DNA of 64,000 bases, taken from Fortiea contorta PCC 7126. Its GTDB lineage: Bacteria > Cyanobacteriota > Cyanobacteriia > Cyanobacteriales > Nostocaceae. Where the stretch lies: contig NZ_KB235930.1 of assembly GCF_000332295.1 (NCBI RefSeq), positions 62,895 to 126,894 on the forward strand, given 5' to 3'. The translations under genes were made by a program, and so were the position numbers. The stretch's first letter is position 1; every line of letters starts with the position of its first letter. Below are positions 29,034 to 37,579 of the stretch, in pieces. The notes beneath the pieces were generated by a model. It had not been told where the DNA came from and searched no databases. It saw only the letters and a program-made list of their open reading frames with translations.

Positions 29034-29125
29034 ATGAAAAGAGATGGAGAAAACCTAACATTAAGACGCCCAGTTTCTTACAGGGTTTTTAAGCATCCTG
29101 ATACATAAGAATTCTTTCACACACA

Positions 29126-29178
29126 AAACAAGGGTCAAAAAGTCCAGATTTGTAAGACTTTTAACCCTTGTTTTTTTA
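29126..29178 (+). terminator. Strong, probably bidirectional terminator
   Basis: AAACAAGGGTCAAAAAGTC (29126-29144) pairs almost perfectly with GACTTTTAACCCTTGTTT (29156-29173), followed by a run of seven Ts. The A-run on the left (as Ts on the minus strand) lets it terminate the peptide cluster from the other side as well. Confidence 0.85.
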
Positions 29179-29198
29179 TACTTTATGGCTCTACTAGT

Positions 29199-29426
29199 CT
29201 AGTAGTAGAAACCACGACCGAAACCGCGACCGAAACCGCGACCGAAACCAAAACCGCGACCATAGCCACGACCGAAACCGCGACCGAAACCAAAACCACG
29301 ACCATAACCACGACCATAGCCACGACCGAAACCGAAGCCCGAGCCGTAATATCCGCCCGATTGTACCTGTTGTTCTTCTGTGGATAAATCCACTAGCAAA
29401 TCTGATTCGACAGTTTGAATTGACAT
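29199..29426 (-). CDS. Double-glycine precursor peptide with Gly-Arg-aromatic core
   Basis: A 75-residue secreted peptide precursor, not a known family by name. Start is ATG 29426 with GAGG ten bases upstream. Residues 1-25 form a leader containing SDLLVDLSTEEQQVQSGG, the double-glycine type removed by C39 peptidases. The 50-residue core begins YYGSGFGFGRGYGRG and ends GRGFYY: glycine occupies every second position, alternating with Phe, Tyr or Arg, and the peptide has no Cys, Ser (bar one) or Thr that common RiPP enzymes need. A second precursor with the same leader and an ABC exporter with a C39 domain lie upstream on the same strand. The likely product is an exported basic, aromatic peptide with bacteriocin, signal or structural role; undetermined. 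Confidence 0.85.
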   Translation of the reverse strand: MSIQTVESDLLVDLSTEEQQVQSGGYYGSGFGFGRGYGRGYGRGFGFGRGFGRGYGRGFGFGRGFGRGFGRGFYY

Positions 29427-29597
29427 AATTGATTACCTCAATTTTGTAATCTTCTGATTTGCCGCAGTTGTGGAAAGAATCCATACAAGTAAAATACCTG
29501 GATGGATAATTAACTGTGCTAATATCAGTCACACTGTTAGCAGTAATAGCGTTAATTTTGTCCACACATTTTGCATTTGAGGTGACGATAATTTGTA

Positions 29598-29627
29598 AAC
29601 TTAGGTGTTGTTAATAACACCTAAGTT
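29598..29627 (-). promoter_or_regulatory. Hairpin between the two precursor genes
   Basis: A perfect 12-bp stem: AACTTAGGTGTT and AACACCTAAGTT around a six-base loop. It follows the stop of the second precursor (29662) by 35 bases and precedes the first precursor's start by 172. No T-run follows on the minus strand, so it is not a plain terminator. Its arms share TAGGTG/CACCTA with the hairpin at 29881-29904. Confidence 0.6.
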
Positions 29628-29661
29628 TTGAAAATTTCTCCTGACCACACTCACGCAAGAC

Positions 29662-29856
29662 TTAGCGCAGCTTTGTGACTCTCACAATGGCAGAACTTCT
29701 AATTTTGTAGAGTTTTGTGCGACGTCCAGTTTCCCGGCTATCATCATCGCTATCATCATCATCTTTTTCACTTTCGCTGACTTGTCCACCAGCTAGGAGC
29801 TGTTGTTCGTCAGCAGATAAATCAACGAGTAAATCAGACATCATTTGAGTTGACAT
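29662..29856 (-). CDS. Double-glycine precursor peptide with acidic-then-basic core
   Basis: A 64-residue precursor from ATG 29856; GAGAGG lies ten bases upstream. An ATG at 29883 is in frame but its codons would include that ribosome site. The leader, MSTQMM then SDLLVDLSADEQQLLAGG, matches the first precursor's leader almost residue for residue. The 40-residue core after GG has a run of Asp/Glu/Ser (EKDDDDSDDDS) followed by a basic C-terminal half (RRTKLYKIRSSAIVRVTKLR). It contains no Cys. It is probably cleaved and exported by the ABC transporter at 30138. The charge split suggests self-association or binding to the basic core of the other peptide, but that is inference. Confidence 0.83.
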   Translation of the reverse strand: MSTQMMSDLLVDLSADEQQLLAGGQVSESEKDDDDSDDDSRETGRRTKLYKIRSSAIVRVTKLR

Positions 29857-29880
29857 AGACTTTTTACCTCTCTTAGTTAA

Positions 29881-29904
29881 CATAGGTGTTGTCGTTCACC
29901 TATG
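29881..29904 (-). promoter_or_regulatory. Leader hairpin before the acidic/basic precursor
   Basis: CATAGGTG and CACCTATG form a perfect 8-bp stem around an eight-base loop, immediately before the ribosome site of the precursor. The 3' arm ACAACACCTA is shared with the hairpin at 29598-29627. Confidence 0.55.
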
Positions 29905-30137
29905 TTTTTATTATTAGATAATATCGAATAAATTTAATTAGTCTAAAGTTAGAATAAAACCATAAATAAAACTATTTCTTTTGACTCATGAAAAATAAAG
30001 TTTTTAGACAATTTAAAATAAGAAAATATAGAATAAAAAAATAAATAAAAAAGCAATTAACCAACTTAAAATTTAAGTCGTTTAACTGCAGTTGATAAGA
30101 GTTATTTAATAAGATGATTATGGCAAATCAAAAAGGA
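29905..30137. other. Very AT-rich spacer between exporter and precursors
   Basis: About 230 bases of A/T-dominated sequence with no open frame. It probably carries a promoter for the precursors separate from the exporter genes, a common arrangement for export clusters. No clear -10/-35 could be decided by eye. Confidence 0.4.
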
Positions 30138-32306
30138 TTAAATAGTTAAAAACTTCAGATGTTCTCCCGGTTGAGAAAGAAAAGTATCTAAAGTACCTTG
30201 TAGTTGAATTTCACCTTTATTGAGCAGCACAATCCAATCTGCTCGATTCACCACACTGGGACGATGAGTAATCAGAATCGTGGTTTTACCTTTTCGATGT
30301 TCTAGGAGACGATCTAGTACTTGAGATTCGCTAACCGGGTCGAGTCCAGCGGTAGCTTCATCTAAAATTAGTATGGGTGGATTAGTGAGAATTCCACGAG
30401 CGATCGCTAATCTTTGTCTTTGTCCACCAGAGAGATTAGCCCCAAATTCTCCTAAAACAGTTTGATATTGATTGGGAAGTTGACTAATAAAGCCGTCTGC
30501 GTCAGCAATATGACAAGCTTTGACAATTTCTTCAAAAGAAATATTAGGTGTTCCCAAACGAAAATTATCTAAAATTGAGCGACTCCAAAAATGAGGTTCT
30601 TGGGGTACATAAACGACTTGTTGACGCAAAGAATCTAAAGCCAAGTCTTGAATATTAAAAAAACCAATGCGAATATTTCCTGAATTTGCTTGATATAAAC
30701 CTCCTAATAATTTAGCAAAAGTACTTTTACCGCAACCTGATTGACCAATTAAAGCAATGACTTTTCCTCCCGGAAGTTTGAGAGAAAAATTCTCTAATAA
30801 ATCAACTCTACCAGCGTGATGAAATTGCAAATGAGAACAATAAATATCTGCATCACCGGAAATTTGTACAATCGGCTTTTGACCACCTCCCACTACTTCC
30901 GGTGTAGCATCAATCACTTCCAGAAGACGAGAAATTGCAGTTTGAGAACGAACATAATCATCAACAAAACCTACCAACGAACTAATTAAAGTCAACACAT
31001 TCACCTGTAGGGCGTTAAAAGCTAGCATTTGACCAATACTTAAGTCTCCTTGAATTACCAATATGCTTCCTAGTCCAAGTAAAAGCACGCCACCAATGGT
31101 GAAGAAAAAATGGGCTACAGTATCATTGATAATTCCAATTTGAATAGTGCTGAAAGTGAGATTAGCAAGACGACCGAAACGACTTTGGAATTCGTCCCAA
31201 AATTGAGGAGCTGCATTCGTAGTTTTCAGTACCTGTGCACCTTTAAAGGTTTCTACTAAAACACCTTGATTTTCCGACCTTAAAACTAATAAACTACGGG
31301 TTTTTTGTTGCAAAATTGGGAAAAAAGGGACAGTAGAAAGAGTCATGACTGCAGCAATACAAATCACCGCCAGTGTCAAACGCCAGCTATAAAAGAGCAT
31401 CACGCAAAAAGAAACCACTGCTATCAGAAACTGGCTGGGTAAAAGCACCACAACTTGTGATATTAACTGGTTAATTTCATTGATATCCCGCAGTCGGCTA
31501 GTTATTTCGCCACTGCGCCGGGCTTCGTAATAATTTAAAGGAAGATGGAGCATTTTGCGCCCAAACTCCAAGACAAACCCCAATTGCAACCTTTGACTAA
31601 AATGAGCCACCATAGTGGCTTGCAATAGCTGTAAACTGCTGCTGAATAGGGTCATGAAAATTACGGCTGAGACTACGACAGTCAGTAGCTGAGTATCTCC
31701 CCGCACTAGAACATCATCGGTAAGCAGTTGGATTAAAACGGGTGTACCCAAAGCGAGTAAACCCATGACAATGTTGAGTAACAACACGTGACCAAGCAGT
31801 CCCCGATAGGGTAGAATACGCCCAAAAAAGCGTCCGAATCCGCTTTTATTTTCTTCTTGGGGTTGTTCATAAAAACGCTCTGGATCTGGCTCTACTAAGA
31901 GCATGACTCCATTCCAAGCTGCTGTTATCTCTTCTCTGTCAACATAACGAATACCCACCGATGGATCAGCAATTACGTATTTTCTGCCTTTTTGGGCGTA
32001 TAAAACAACCCAGTGATAGCCTTGCCAATGTATAATCGCTGGCAGTGGTAATTCTTTGATTCTGTCGATAACTGCGGGTGAAGCTTTCACTGCTCTGGCG
32101 TTAAAACCTAGCGCCTCAGATCCACGTTTTAGACCGAGCAAAGTTGTTCCGAGTTGTCCAGTCCCTACTGCTTCTCGGCTTTTAGTGATGCTCAGGAAAC
32201 GTTTGTGATGTTTGCAAATTGCAGCGAGACAAGCGGCGCCACAGTCTTCTTCGCTTGATTGTAAAACAGATTGGTAGTTTTTATTGAGTTTGAAGAGATG
32301 AAACAT
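30138..32306 (-). CDS. Peptidase-containing ABC exporter (C39 domain)
   Basis: A 722-residue PCAT: one polypeptide with C39 protease, membrane and ATPase domains, of the bacteriocin-exporter type. The protease domain has the catalytic Cys22 in SSEEDCGAACLA, His98 in GYHWVVLY and Asp114 in ADPS. It cuts after double-glycine leaders like those of the two precursors downstream. Six membrane helices span about 165-440. The ATPase has Walker A GQSGCGKST (about 519), signature LSGGQRQR (about 625), Walker B ILILDEATAGLD and the H-loop ITHRPS. It is the exporter of the cluster, with an HlyD adaptor 134 bases upstream. Length and domain order are complete. Confidence 0.95.
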   Translation of the reverse strand: MFHLFKLNKNYQSVLQSSEEDCGAACLAAICKHHKRFLSITKSREAVGTGQLGTTLLGLKRGSEALGFNARAVKASPAVIDRIKELPLPAIIHWQGYHWVVLYAQKGRKYVIADPSVGIRYVDREEITAAWNGVMLLVEPDPERFYEQPQEENKSGFGRFFGRILPYRGLLGHVLLLNIVMGLLALGTPVLIQLLTDDVLVRGDTQLLTVVVSAVIFMTLFSSSLQLLQATMVAHFSQRLQLGFVLEFGRKMLHLPLNYYEARRSGEITSRLRDINEINQLISQVVVLLPSQFLIAVVSFCVMLFYSWRLTLAVICIAAVMTLSTVPFFPILQQKTRSLLVLRSENQGVLVETFKGAQVLKTTNAAPQFWDEFQSRFGRLANLTFSTIQIGIINDTVAHFFFTIGGVLLLGLGSILVIQGDLSIGQMLAFNALQVNVLTLISSLVGFVDDYVRSQTAISRLLEVIDATPEVVGGGQKPIVQISGDADIYCSHLQFHHAGRVDLLENFSLKLPGGKVIALIGQSGCGKSTFAKLLGGLYQANSGNIRIGFFNIQDLALDSLRQQVVYVPQEPHFWSRSILDNFRLGTPNISFEEIVKACHIADADGFISQLPNQYQTVLGEFGANLSGGQRQRLAIARGILTNPPILILDEATAGLDPVSESQVLDRLLEHRKGKTTILITHRPSVVNRADWIVLLNKGEIQLQGTLDTFLSQPGEHLKFLTI

Positions 32307-32440
32307 GGTGATATCAATTCAAAATTCAAAGTTAATAGAACTCATATCAATTTGAAAAAAGAATACGACAGACGAAACGCCCAGAAGCTGATACAGCGAC
32401 TTTCTGATAATTTGATAATTGGTAAAAGCCAATTGCGGTA

Positions 32441-34408
32441 TTAAGAATTGACCATTAATCGTGCTTTGCGGAGGATGAATTGGAGTACTGTTTCTTTGCG
32501 AGAAATGATATCGGCTTTACCTTCCATCCCAGATTTGAGAGCGCACTGGCGTGAACCTCTGCTCAGATATGTAGTCTGCGGCTCAATAGTGACTTGATAA
32601 TTAGATACTTTTGTTTTTTCTGAATTGGGGCTGTTGGTGTCTGTTGGTAAGGCATCTGGTGCTATGATTTTGACTGTGCCTTTGAGAGTGCCGAAGTCTG
32701 GATACGGACAAGCTGACACTTGCATCTGGACTTTTTGACCAGTTTTCACTTTGTCGATGCTTTGAGCTGGGACTTGAGCTTTGATGACTATGGGGGCGTT
32801 GAGGGGTGCAATTTGAGCCAGTGCTTCTCCTGGTTGTAGCACCTGTCCGGGATTGCGAAGATTTAATTGCAATAATGTACCTGTAACTGGCGCTCTGACT
32901 ATGCTTTTATTGAGATCAATTTCTACTTGTTGTAATTGTTTGCGGATGTTATCTAGTTGCTTTTGAAATTCTAGGCGTTGCTGCAGCAGAGTTTCTTTTT
33001 CTTTTTTCAAAGCTGCTAACATAGCCTCACCTCTGGCTTTTTCTTGTTGAATGCGTTCGGATGCAACGGTGACGTTAGCGTTGCTGGGATTGATGGCGGT
33101 TTGCGCTTTTTCTAGGTTGGTTAGCGCTACTGTGACAGCTTGGGCTTTTTCTTCTTGGAGGTTTTTAGCGTTGGCTTTGGCTTGTTCTAGCTTGGCTTGT
33201 GCAGATTTGACAGCTTGGGCTTTTTCTTCTTGGAGGTTTTTAGCGTTGGCTTTGGCTTGTTCTAGCTTGGCTTGTGCAGATTTGACGGCTTGGGCTTTTT
33301 CTTCTTGGAGGTTTTTAGCGTTGGCTTTGGCTTGTTCTAGCTTGGCTTGTGCAGATTTGACGGCTTGGGCTTTTTCTTCTTGGAGGTTTTTAGCGTTGGC
33401 TTTGGCTTGTTCTAGCTTGGCTTGTGCAGATTTGACGGCTTGGGCTTTTTCTTCAAAAAAACTCAGAGAAATTGCACCTGAGACTACTACAGGCTGTAGT
33501 CGCTCTTGTTGTGTTTTCGCTAAATTGAAAGCGGCTGTAGCTTCCTGAATATTAGCGGTGAGGAGATTTTCCCGTTGTAATCGCTCTTGTTGTACTTTTG
33601 CTACATTTAAGGCGGTTGTGGCTTCCTGAATATTAGCGGTGAGGAGATTTTCCCGTTGTAATCGCTCTTGTTGTACTTTTGCTACATTTAAGGCGGTTGT
33701 GGCTTCCTGAATATTAGCAGTGAGGAGATTTTCCCGTTGTAATCGCTCTTGTTGTACTTTTGCTAAATTTAAGGCGGCTGCGGCTTCTTGGACAGTGGCG
33801 CTTAAAAGTTTTTCGCGTCGTAATCGCTCTTGTTGTACCCTGGCTAAGGTCAAGGTGGCTTTTGCTCGCGTCATGTCTGCTGTGGCTTTAATCTGCTGAT
33901 CTTCATAGTTGCGTTGAGTACCGCCTAGTTCTGCTTGTGCACCGATAATAGTACGGTTAATCAAGTGTGTCTGCGCTTCAATCTGGGTGTTGATTTCGCC
34001 AAGTTGAGCATCAATGGGACTTAGTTGTAATTGACTTTGCCATATACTGTTTTCTAATTGACTCTTTTGATTTTGCAATCGGGAATCATCCAAGTAAGCA
34101 ATAGCTTGACCTTGGTAGACGACTTGATTGTCTTGAACAGCAATTTTTTGTACAGTTCCAGTAATCGCTGGCTGGATGATTCGTAGTTCTCCTTCTGGTC
34201 GGATGCTTGCAGGAACTTTGACTGTGACATTGTAATTGAGAACAGATGTTAGACCCAGAGCAAGAGCAAAAGTACTGACTAGAACTCCCCCACCAATATT
34301 AATCCATTTACCAATCTGGGGTAAAAACTCGTTAGCTGTCACTAAACTGAGATGGTCTTGATTCAATCCATCTCCATAATAATTTTCCTCGTGTTGTAAG
34401 GAATTCAC
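32441..34408 (-). CDS. HlyD family membrane-fusion protein with expanded coiled coil
   Basis: A 655-residue periplasmic adaptor linking the ABC exporter to an outer-membrane channel. It has a short cytosolic start, one membrane helix (about residues 36-60), the lipoyl half-motif (ITGTVQKIAVQDNQVVYQGQAI) and the matching second half near the C-terminus (VRAPVTGTLLQLNLRNPGQVLQPGEALAQI), with a beta barrel after it. The coiled coil between is unusually long because of two arrays: copies of a 27-residue unit (LAKVQQERLQRENLLTANIQ, 81-bp DNA) and copies of a 25-residue unit (EEKAQAVKSAQAKLEQAKAN, 75-bp DNA). Repeat units contain heptad-like Leu/Ala spacing, so they extend the helical hairpin. The outer-membrane channel (TolC-like) is not in the window. 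Confidence 0.93.
   Translation of the reverse strand: MNSLQHEENYYGDGLNQDHLSLVTANEFLPQIGKWINIGGGVLVSTFALALGLTSVLNYNVTVKVPASIRPEGELRIIQPAITGTVQKIAVQDNQVVYQGQAIAYLDDSRLQNQKSQLENSIWQSQLQLSPIDAQLGEINTQIEAQTHLINRTIIGAQAELGGTQRNYEDQQIKATADMTRAKATLTLARVQQERLRREKLLSATVQEAAAALNLAKVQQERLQRENLLTANIQEATTALNVAKVQQERLQRENLLTANIQEATTALNVAKVQQERLQRENLLTANIQEATAAFNLAKTQQERLQPVVVSGAISLSFFEEKAQAVKSAQAKLEQAKANAKNLQEEKAQAVKSAQAKLEQAKANAKNLQEEKAQAVKSAQAKLEQAKANAKNLQEEKAQAVKSAQAKLEQAKANAKNLQEEKAQAVTVALTNLEKAQTAINPSNANVTVASERIQQEKARGEAMLAALKKEKETLLQQRLEFQKQLDNIRKQLQQVEIDLNKSIVRAPVTGTLLQLNLRNPGQVLQPGEALAQIAPLNAPIVIKAQVPAQSIDKVKTGQKVQMQVSACPYPDFGTLKGTVKIIAPDALPTDTNSPNSEKTKVSNYQVTIEPQTTYLSRGSRQCALKSGMEGKADIISRKETVLQFILRKARLMVNS
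33155..33454 (-). repeat. Array of four 75-bp direct repeats inside the HlyD gene
   Basis: The same 75-bp unit starts at 33155, 33230, 33305 and 33380 (TTGGAGGTTTTTAGCG on the plus strand), with nearly no substitutions. It encodes the 25-residue coiled-coil unit. A degenerate fifth copy lies at the low-coordinate side. Confidence 0.9.
33530..33800 (-). repeat. Array of 81-bp direct repeats inside the HlyD gene
   Basis: A unit containing GGCGGTTGTGGCTTCCTGAA recurs with spacing 81 (33611 and 33692), with a diverged copy on each side. It encodes the 27-residue coiled-coil unit LNVAKVQQERLQRENLLTAN. Confidence 0.85.
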
Positions 34409-35309
34409 GACATTGTACCTTTACTGTAGTGATGTATGCAGTCAAAAAAAGCACAGAACAACGCGAGAATTCACGCTGACTGCTCATACTTCGGGCCGCC
34501 ATGACACGAAGGCGAAGGCTCGATTGCAAAGTCTCTGCCAAGGTGATCCAACCGTCTAAAATAACGACGATATGTCAGTCAACACTCGGCTGTGAGTGTT
34601 GCTGAATTGAAAGATGTATTTGGAGATGTGGAGACGGAAAATTTTCCGTCTCTACAAAGGTTGTCGGCGTTGCGCGCAATTGTGTTTTTATCACACCGTC
34701 AGCAACGCCCACGCTGTTAACTATCTGTGATCGGCGATCGCAGTGGCAATTTTAATAATGAGCAGCAAAAAGCTAAACCGGGTAAATTCTGTAGTGGTCA
34801 GATATTATAAATCTTGGCAAATTCTTGTTTGGGGAAATATGGCTCCCGCTTAGTGCTTTAACAGCCCCCATGCACCGTCCCCTACCTTAAATAGACTAAT
34901 TGCTGTGTGATGGCAGGTGATGATTCACTTGTGGAAATGGTACTGTTAAACTTATTTGTGCTTGTGCTCACTCTATCTTTGCTGCTTACCGATTACAAGT
35001 ACCGCGTCTTTGGGAGTCGTGGGTACTGCTGATGTAACGCATACCATAATTAGTGCTACTTGGCAAATTTCTTTGCTCATCAGTATTGATTCGATTGGAC
35101 ATGATTGTTAGCCTAACTGATAAAATTGGGTGGCTTACCACCTCAGACCTTAACTATAGGCATCGTTGACGATAATTTCATAAACCTGAAGACATAAATC
35201 AGACTAATAATTTTCCCCCTGAAAGTAGATGCCCAGTTTGTATTTTGTTTCCTAAAAAAAAGGGCACGGTGTCGCCCGTACCCTGATTGTTATATGTTAG
35301 AGACAGTTA
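34409..35309. other. 0.9-kb gene-free interval upstream of hlyD
   Basis: It holds two clean palindromes: CAACACTC-N6-GAGTGTTG (34580-34601), a possible regulatory hairpin about 170 bases before the hlyD start, and GAGACGGAAAA/TTTTCCGTCTC (34631-34652), a dispersed element. The ftsH terminator is at the right edge. No credible gene; a 69-codon frame overlapping the hlyD start has no domain. Confidence 0.5.
35253..35283 (-). terminator. Rho-independent terminator after ftsH
   Basis: On the minus strand GGGTACGG (35283-35276), a six-base loop and CCGTGCCC (35269-35262) form the stem, followed by eight Ts. It lies 27 bases past the stop codon. Confidence 0.9.
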
Positions 35310-37196
35310 TTAGATAACTGGTGCGTATTGTGGTTTTTCAGGTACATCAGTATACTCAGCCGCGATTTGGCGGAATTCTTGTCCGTCGATGGTTTCTTTT
35401 TCGATGAGCAAATCGACTAAGCGATCGGTGACCGCGCGATTGTCACGAATAATTTTTTTCGCAGTTTCGTAACATTCTTCCACGATCGCTCGCACTTGAG
35501 AATCGATTCGAGAAGCGATCGCTTCGGAATAATCGGATCTGGTCATCCAATCCCGACCTAGGAATACTTCTCCCTGTTGGCTTTCTAAGGAAAGAGGGCC
35601 TAGGTCAGACATGCCAAATCGAGTTACCATTTGTCTCGCCATTCCTGACAACTGCTGGAGGTCGCCACCTGCGCCAGTGGTGACTTCTGCAGCGCCAAAA
35701 ATCACCTCTTCAGCGGCCCGACCACCCAAAGCACCAGTAATTCTGGCTTTGAGTTGGGAACGGGAAATTAATCCTTGTTCTTCGTTGGGGGTGAACCAAG
35801 TTAAACCTTGGGCTTGTCCTCGCGGAATTAAGGTAACTTTTTGCACTGGGTCATGGTCTTTTAATAAAGTTCCTACTAAAGCATGACCAATTTCATGGTA
35901 AGCAATCAAGCGTTTGCTCTTGCTGTCTACTAGGGGTGTACCTTCCATCCCTGCAACTACCCGATCCACTGCGTCGTCAATTTCGCTGAGGGTGATGGCT
36001 TCTTTGCGTCTTCTGGCGGTGAGGATTGCTGCTTCGTTGAGTAAGTTAGCTAAATCAGCACCGGTAAAGCCAGGAGTGCGACGAGCGATCGCATCTAAGG
36101 AAACGCTAGGATCTAATTTTTTGTTGCGGGCGTGGACTTGCAAGATTTCCAAGCGTCCTTTGATGTCTGGTGCATCCACAGTTACTTGTCTGTCAAAGCG
36201 TCCCGGACGCAATAAAGCTGCGTCTAATACGTCGGGACGGTTGGTAGCGGCGATAATAATGATGCCGGTGTTACCTTCAAAACCGTCCATTTCTGTGAGC
36301 AGTTGGTTGAGGGTCTGCTCTCTCTCATCGTTACCACCACCGATTCCCGCACCCCGTTGTCTACCTACGGCGTCAATTTCATCAATAAAGATGATACAGG
36401 GGGCGTTGTCTTTGGCTTTCTTGAACAAGTCGCGGACGCGGGATGCACCTACACCCACAAACATTTCTACAAATTCTGAACCGGAAATACTGAAGAAAGG
36501 TACACCGGCTTCACCAGCGATCGCTTTTGCTAACAAGGTTTTACCTGTACCAGGAGGCCCAACTAACAGCACACCCTTGGGAATTCTTGCACCGACAGCG
36601 GTGAATCTTTCTGGCTGCTTCAGGAAGGTAACAACTTCTTGCAGTTCTTCTTTGGCTTCTTCAATCCCGGCGACATCATTAAATTTGACTCCGGTTTTCG
36701 CTTCCATTTGGAAACGGGCGCGAGATTTGCCGAAGTTCATGGCTTGTCCTGGCCCACCTGGGAGGTTGCTAGAACGACGGAACAAAAAGAATAATCCTGT
36801 AATCAAGAGGATGGGGAAAACCAAATTGCCCAGAAGTCCCCAGATAGCGCCATCATTCCGCATCGGGTGAGCATCAAAACTAATGCCTTTGGTTTTGAGC
36901 TTGCTAATTAACTCTGGCGCATTCACAGGTAGATCTACTCGCCACCGTTGAACGCGATTTTCAATGTCTTGGTCTACAGCTTCGATAATTGCTGTTCTAC
37001 CGCCTTCATAAAGATCGACGCTGGTGACGCGATCGGCGTCTAAATATTCCAGAAAACGACCATAGGTCATGCGGGTATTGGCTGTATTCTTAGCATTGTC
37101 GGCCGGAGCACCAGCAAATGCCCCTTGCCAAAAGAAAAAGCCAATTACCAAAGCAGGCAATGTCCAGAGTAATAGGACTTTCCAGGATAATTTCAT
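35310..37196 (-). CDS. ftsH: ATP-dependent zinc metalloprotease FtsH (FtsH2 type)
   Basis: A 628-residue membrane AAA+ protease. It has an N-terminal membrane helix (about 5-24), a lumenal domain ([28 protein letters not shown]), a second helix (about 115-137), Walker A GPPGTGKT (about 213), Walker [14 protein letters not shown], the [12 protein letters not shown] and the zinc site [11 protein letters not shown] (about 432). The sequence is very close to my memory of Synechocystis Slr0228 (FtsH2), which with FtsH3 degrades damaged D1 in photosystem II repair in thylakoids. The gene is monocistronic with its own terminator. Confidence 0.95.
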   Translation of the reverse strand: MKLSWKVLLLWTLPALVIGFFFWQGAFAGAPADNAKNTANTRMTYGRFLEYLDADRVTSVDLYEGGRTAIIEAVDQDIENRVQRWRVDLPVNAPELISKLKTKGISFDAHPMRNDGAIWGLLGNLVFPILLITGLFFLFRRSSNLPGGPGQAMNFGKSRARFQMEAKTGVKFNDVAGIEEAKEELQEVVTFLKQPERFTAVGARIPKGVLLVGPPGTGKTLLAKAIAGEAGVPFFSISGSEFVEMFVGVGASRVRDLFKKAKDNAPCIIFIDEIDAVGRQRGAGIGGGNDEREQTLNQLLTEMDGFEGNTGIIIIAATNRPDVLDAALLRPGRFDRQVTVDAPDIKGRLEILQVHARNKKLDPSVSLDAIARRTPGFTGADLANLLNEAAILTARRRKEAITLSEIDDAVDRVVAGMEGTPLVDSKSKRLIAYHEIGHALVGTLLKDHDPVQKVTLIPRGQAQGLTWFTPNEEQGLISRSQLKARITGALGGRAAEEVIFGAAEVTTGAGGDLQQLSGMARQMVTRFGMSDLGPLSLESQQGEVFLGRDWMTRSDYSEAIASRIDSQVRAIVEECYETAKKIIRDNRAVTDRLVDLLIEKETIDGQEFRQIAAEYTDVPEKPQYAPVI

Positions 37197-37579
37197 TTTA
37201 ATTTGCCTCTAGATGCCAATACGAATCATCAGCTTTATTTAGTAAACGGATTTTAACTAATCCATTTTGCTTAATTTTGTGTCTCACACGCATCGCCATA
37301 GCAGCTTTCAGGCATCACAGCAGATCCATGACGACAACAAGAATCTTAATTAAAGTTAACTTGATTTTAATACATAATTGCGCCATAAAAGCGATCAATG
37401 GCGACGATCTATGAAGGGAGGGGCTATGAAGCTTTTAATTTTCTCATGTTGAGGTCATTTCCCTGATGTAAAAAAGGGGCTAGGGATTAGGGGCTAAAAA
37501 ATAGCAGGGGAGCACAACAGAGAAATTTTTCTCCTTTGCTCCCCGCTCCTATGCTTCTTCTGTTATGCCCAAGGCTCTA
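37197..37579. other. Intergenic region with repeat traces
   Basis: Includes the ftsH promoter. GGGGCTAGGGATTAGGGGC (about 37479-37497) repeats the GGGATTAGGG vocabulary found near 380, 16465 and 21440. No gene, hairpin with T-run or known RNA was seen. Confidence 0.4.

Noticed and set aside
29194-29565. 123-codon frame of Arg/Ser/Trp/Phe repeats overlapping the Gly-Arg-aromatic precursor
   Set aside because: It is a shifted reading of the same low-complexity repeat. The true precursor has the ribosome site and the double-glycine leader.
33051-33548. 165-codon plus-strand frame opposite the HlyD repeats
   Set aside because: It is the complement of the 75-bp coiled-coil repeat. Its ALALACSS periodicity comes from that repeat alone.
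34332-34541. 69-codon minus-strand frame across the hlyD start
   Set aside because: It is in another frame across the hlyD start region and has no known domain.
35914-36870. 318-codon plus-strand frame opposite ftsH
   Set aside because: The antisense frame is long only because of ftsH codon usage; FtsH motifs are complete on the minus strand.
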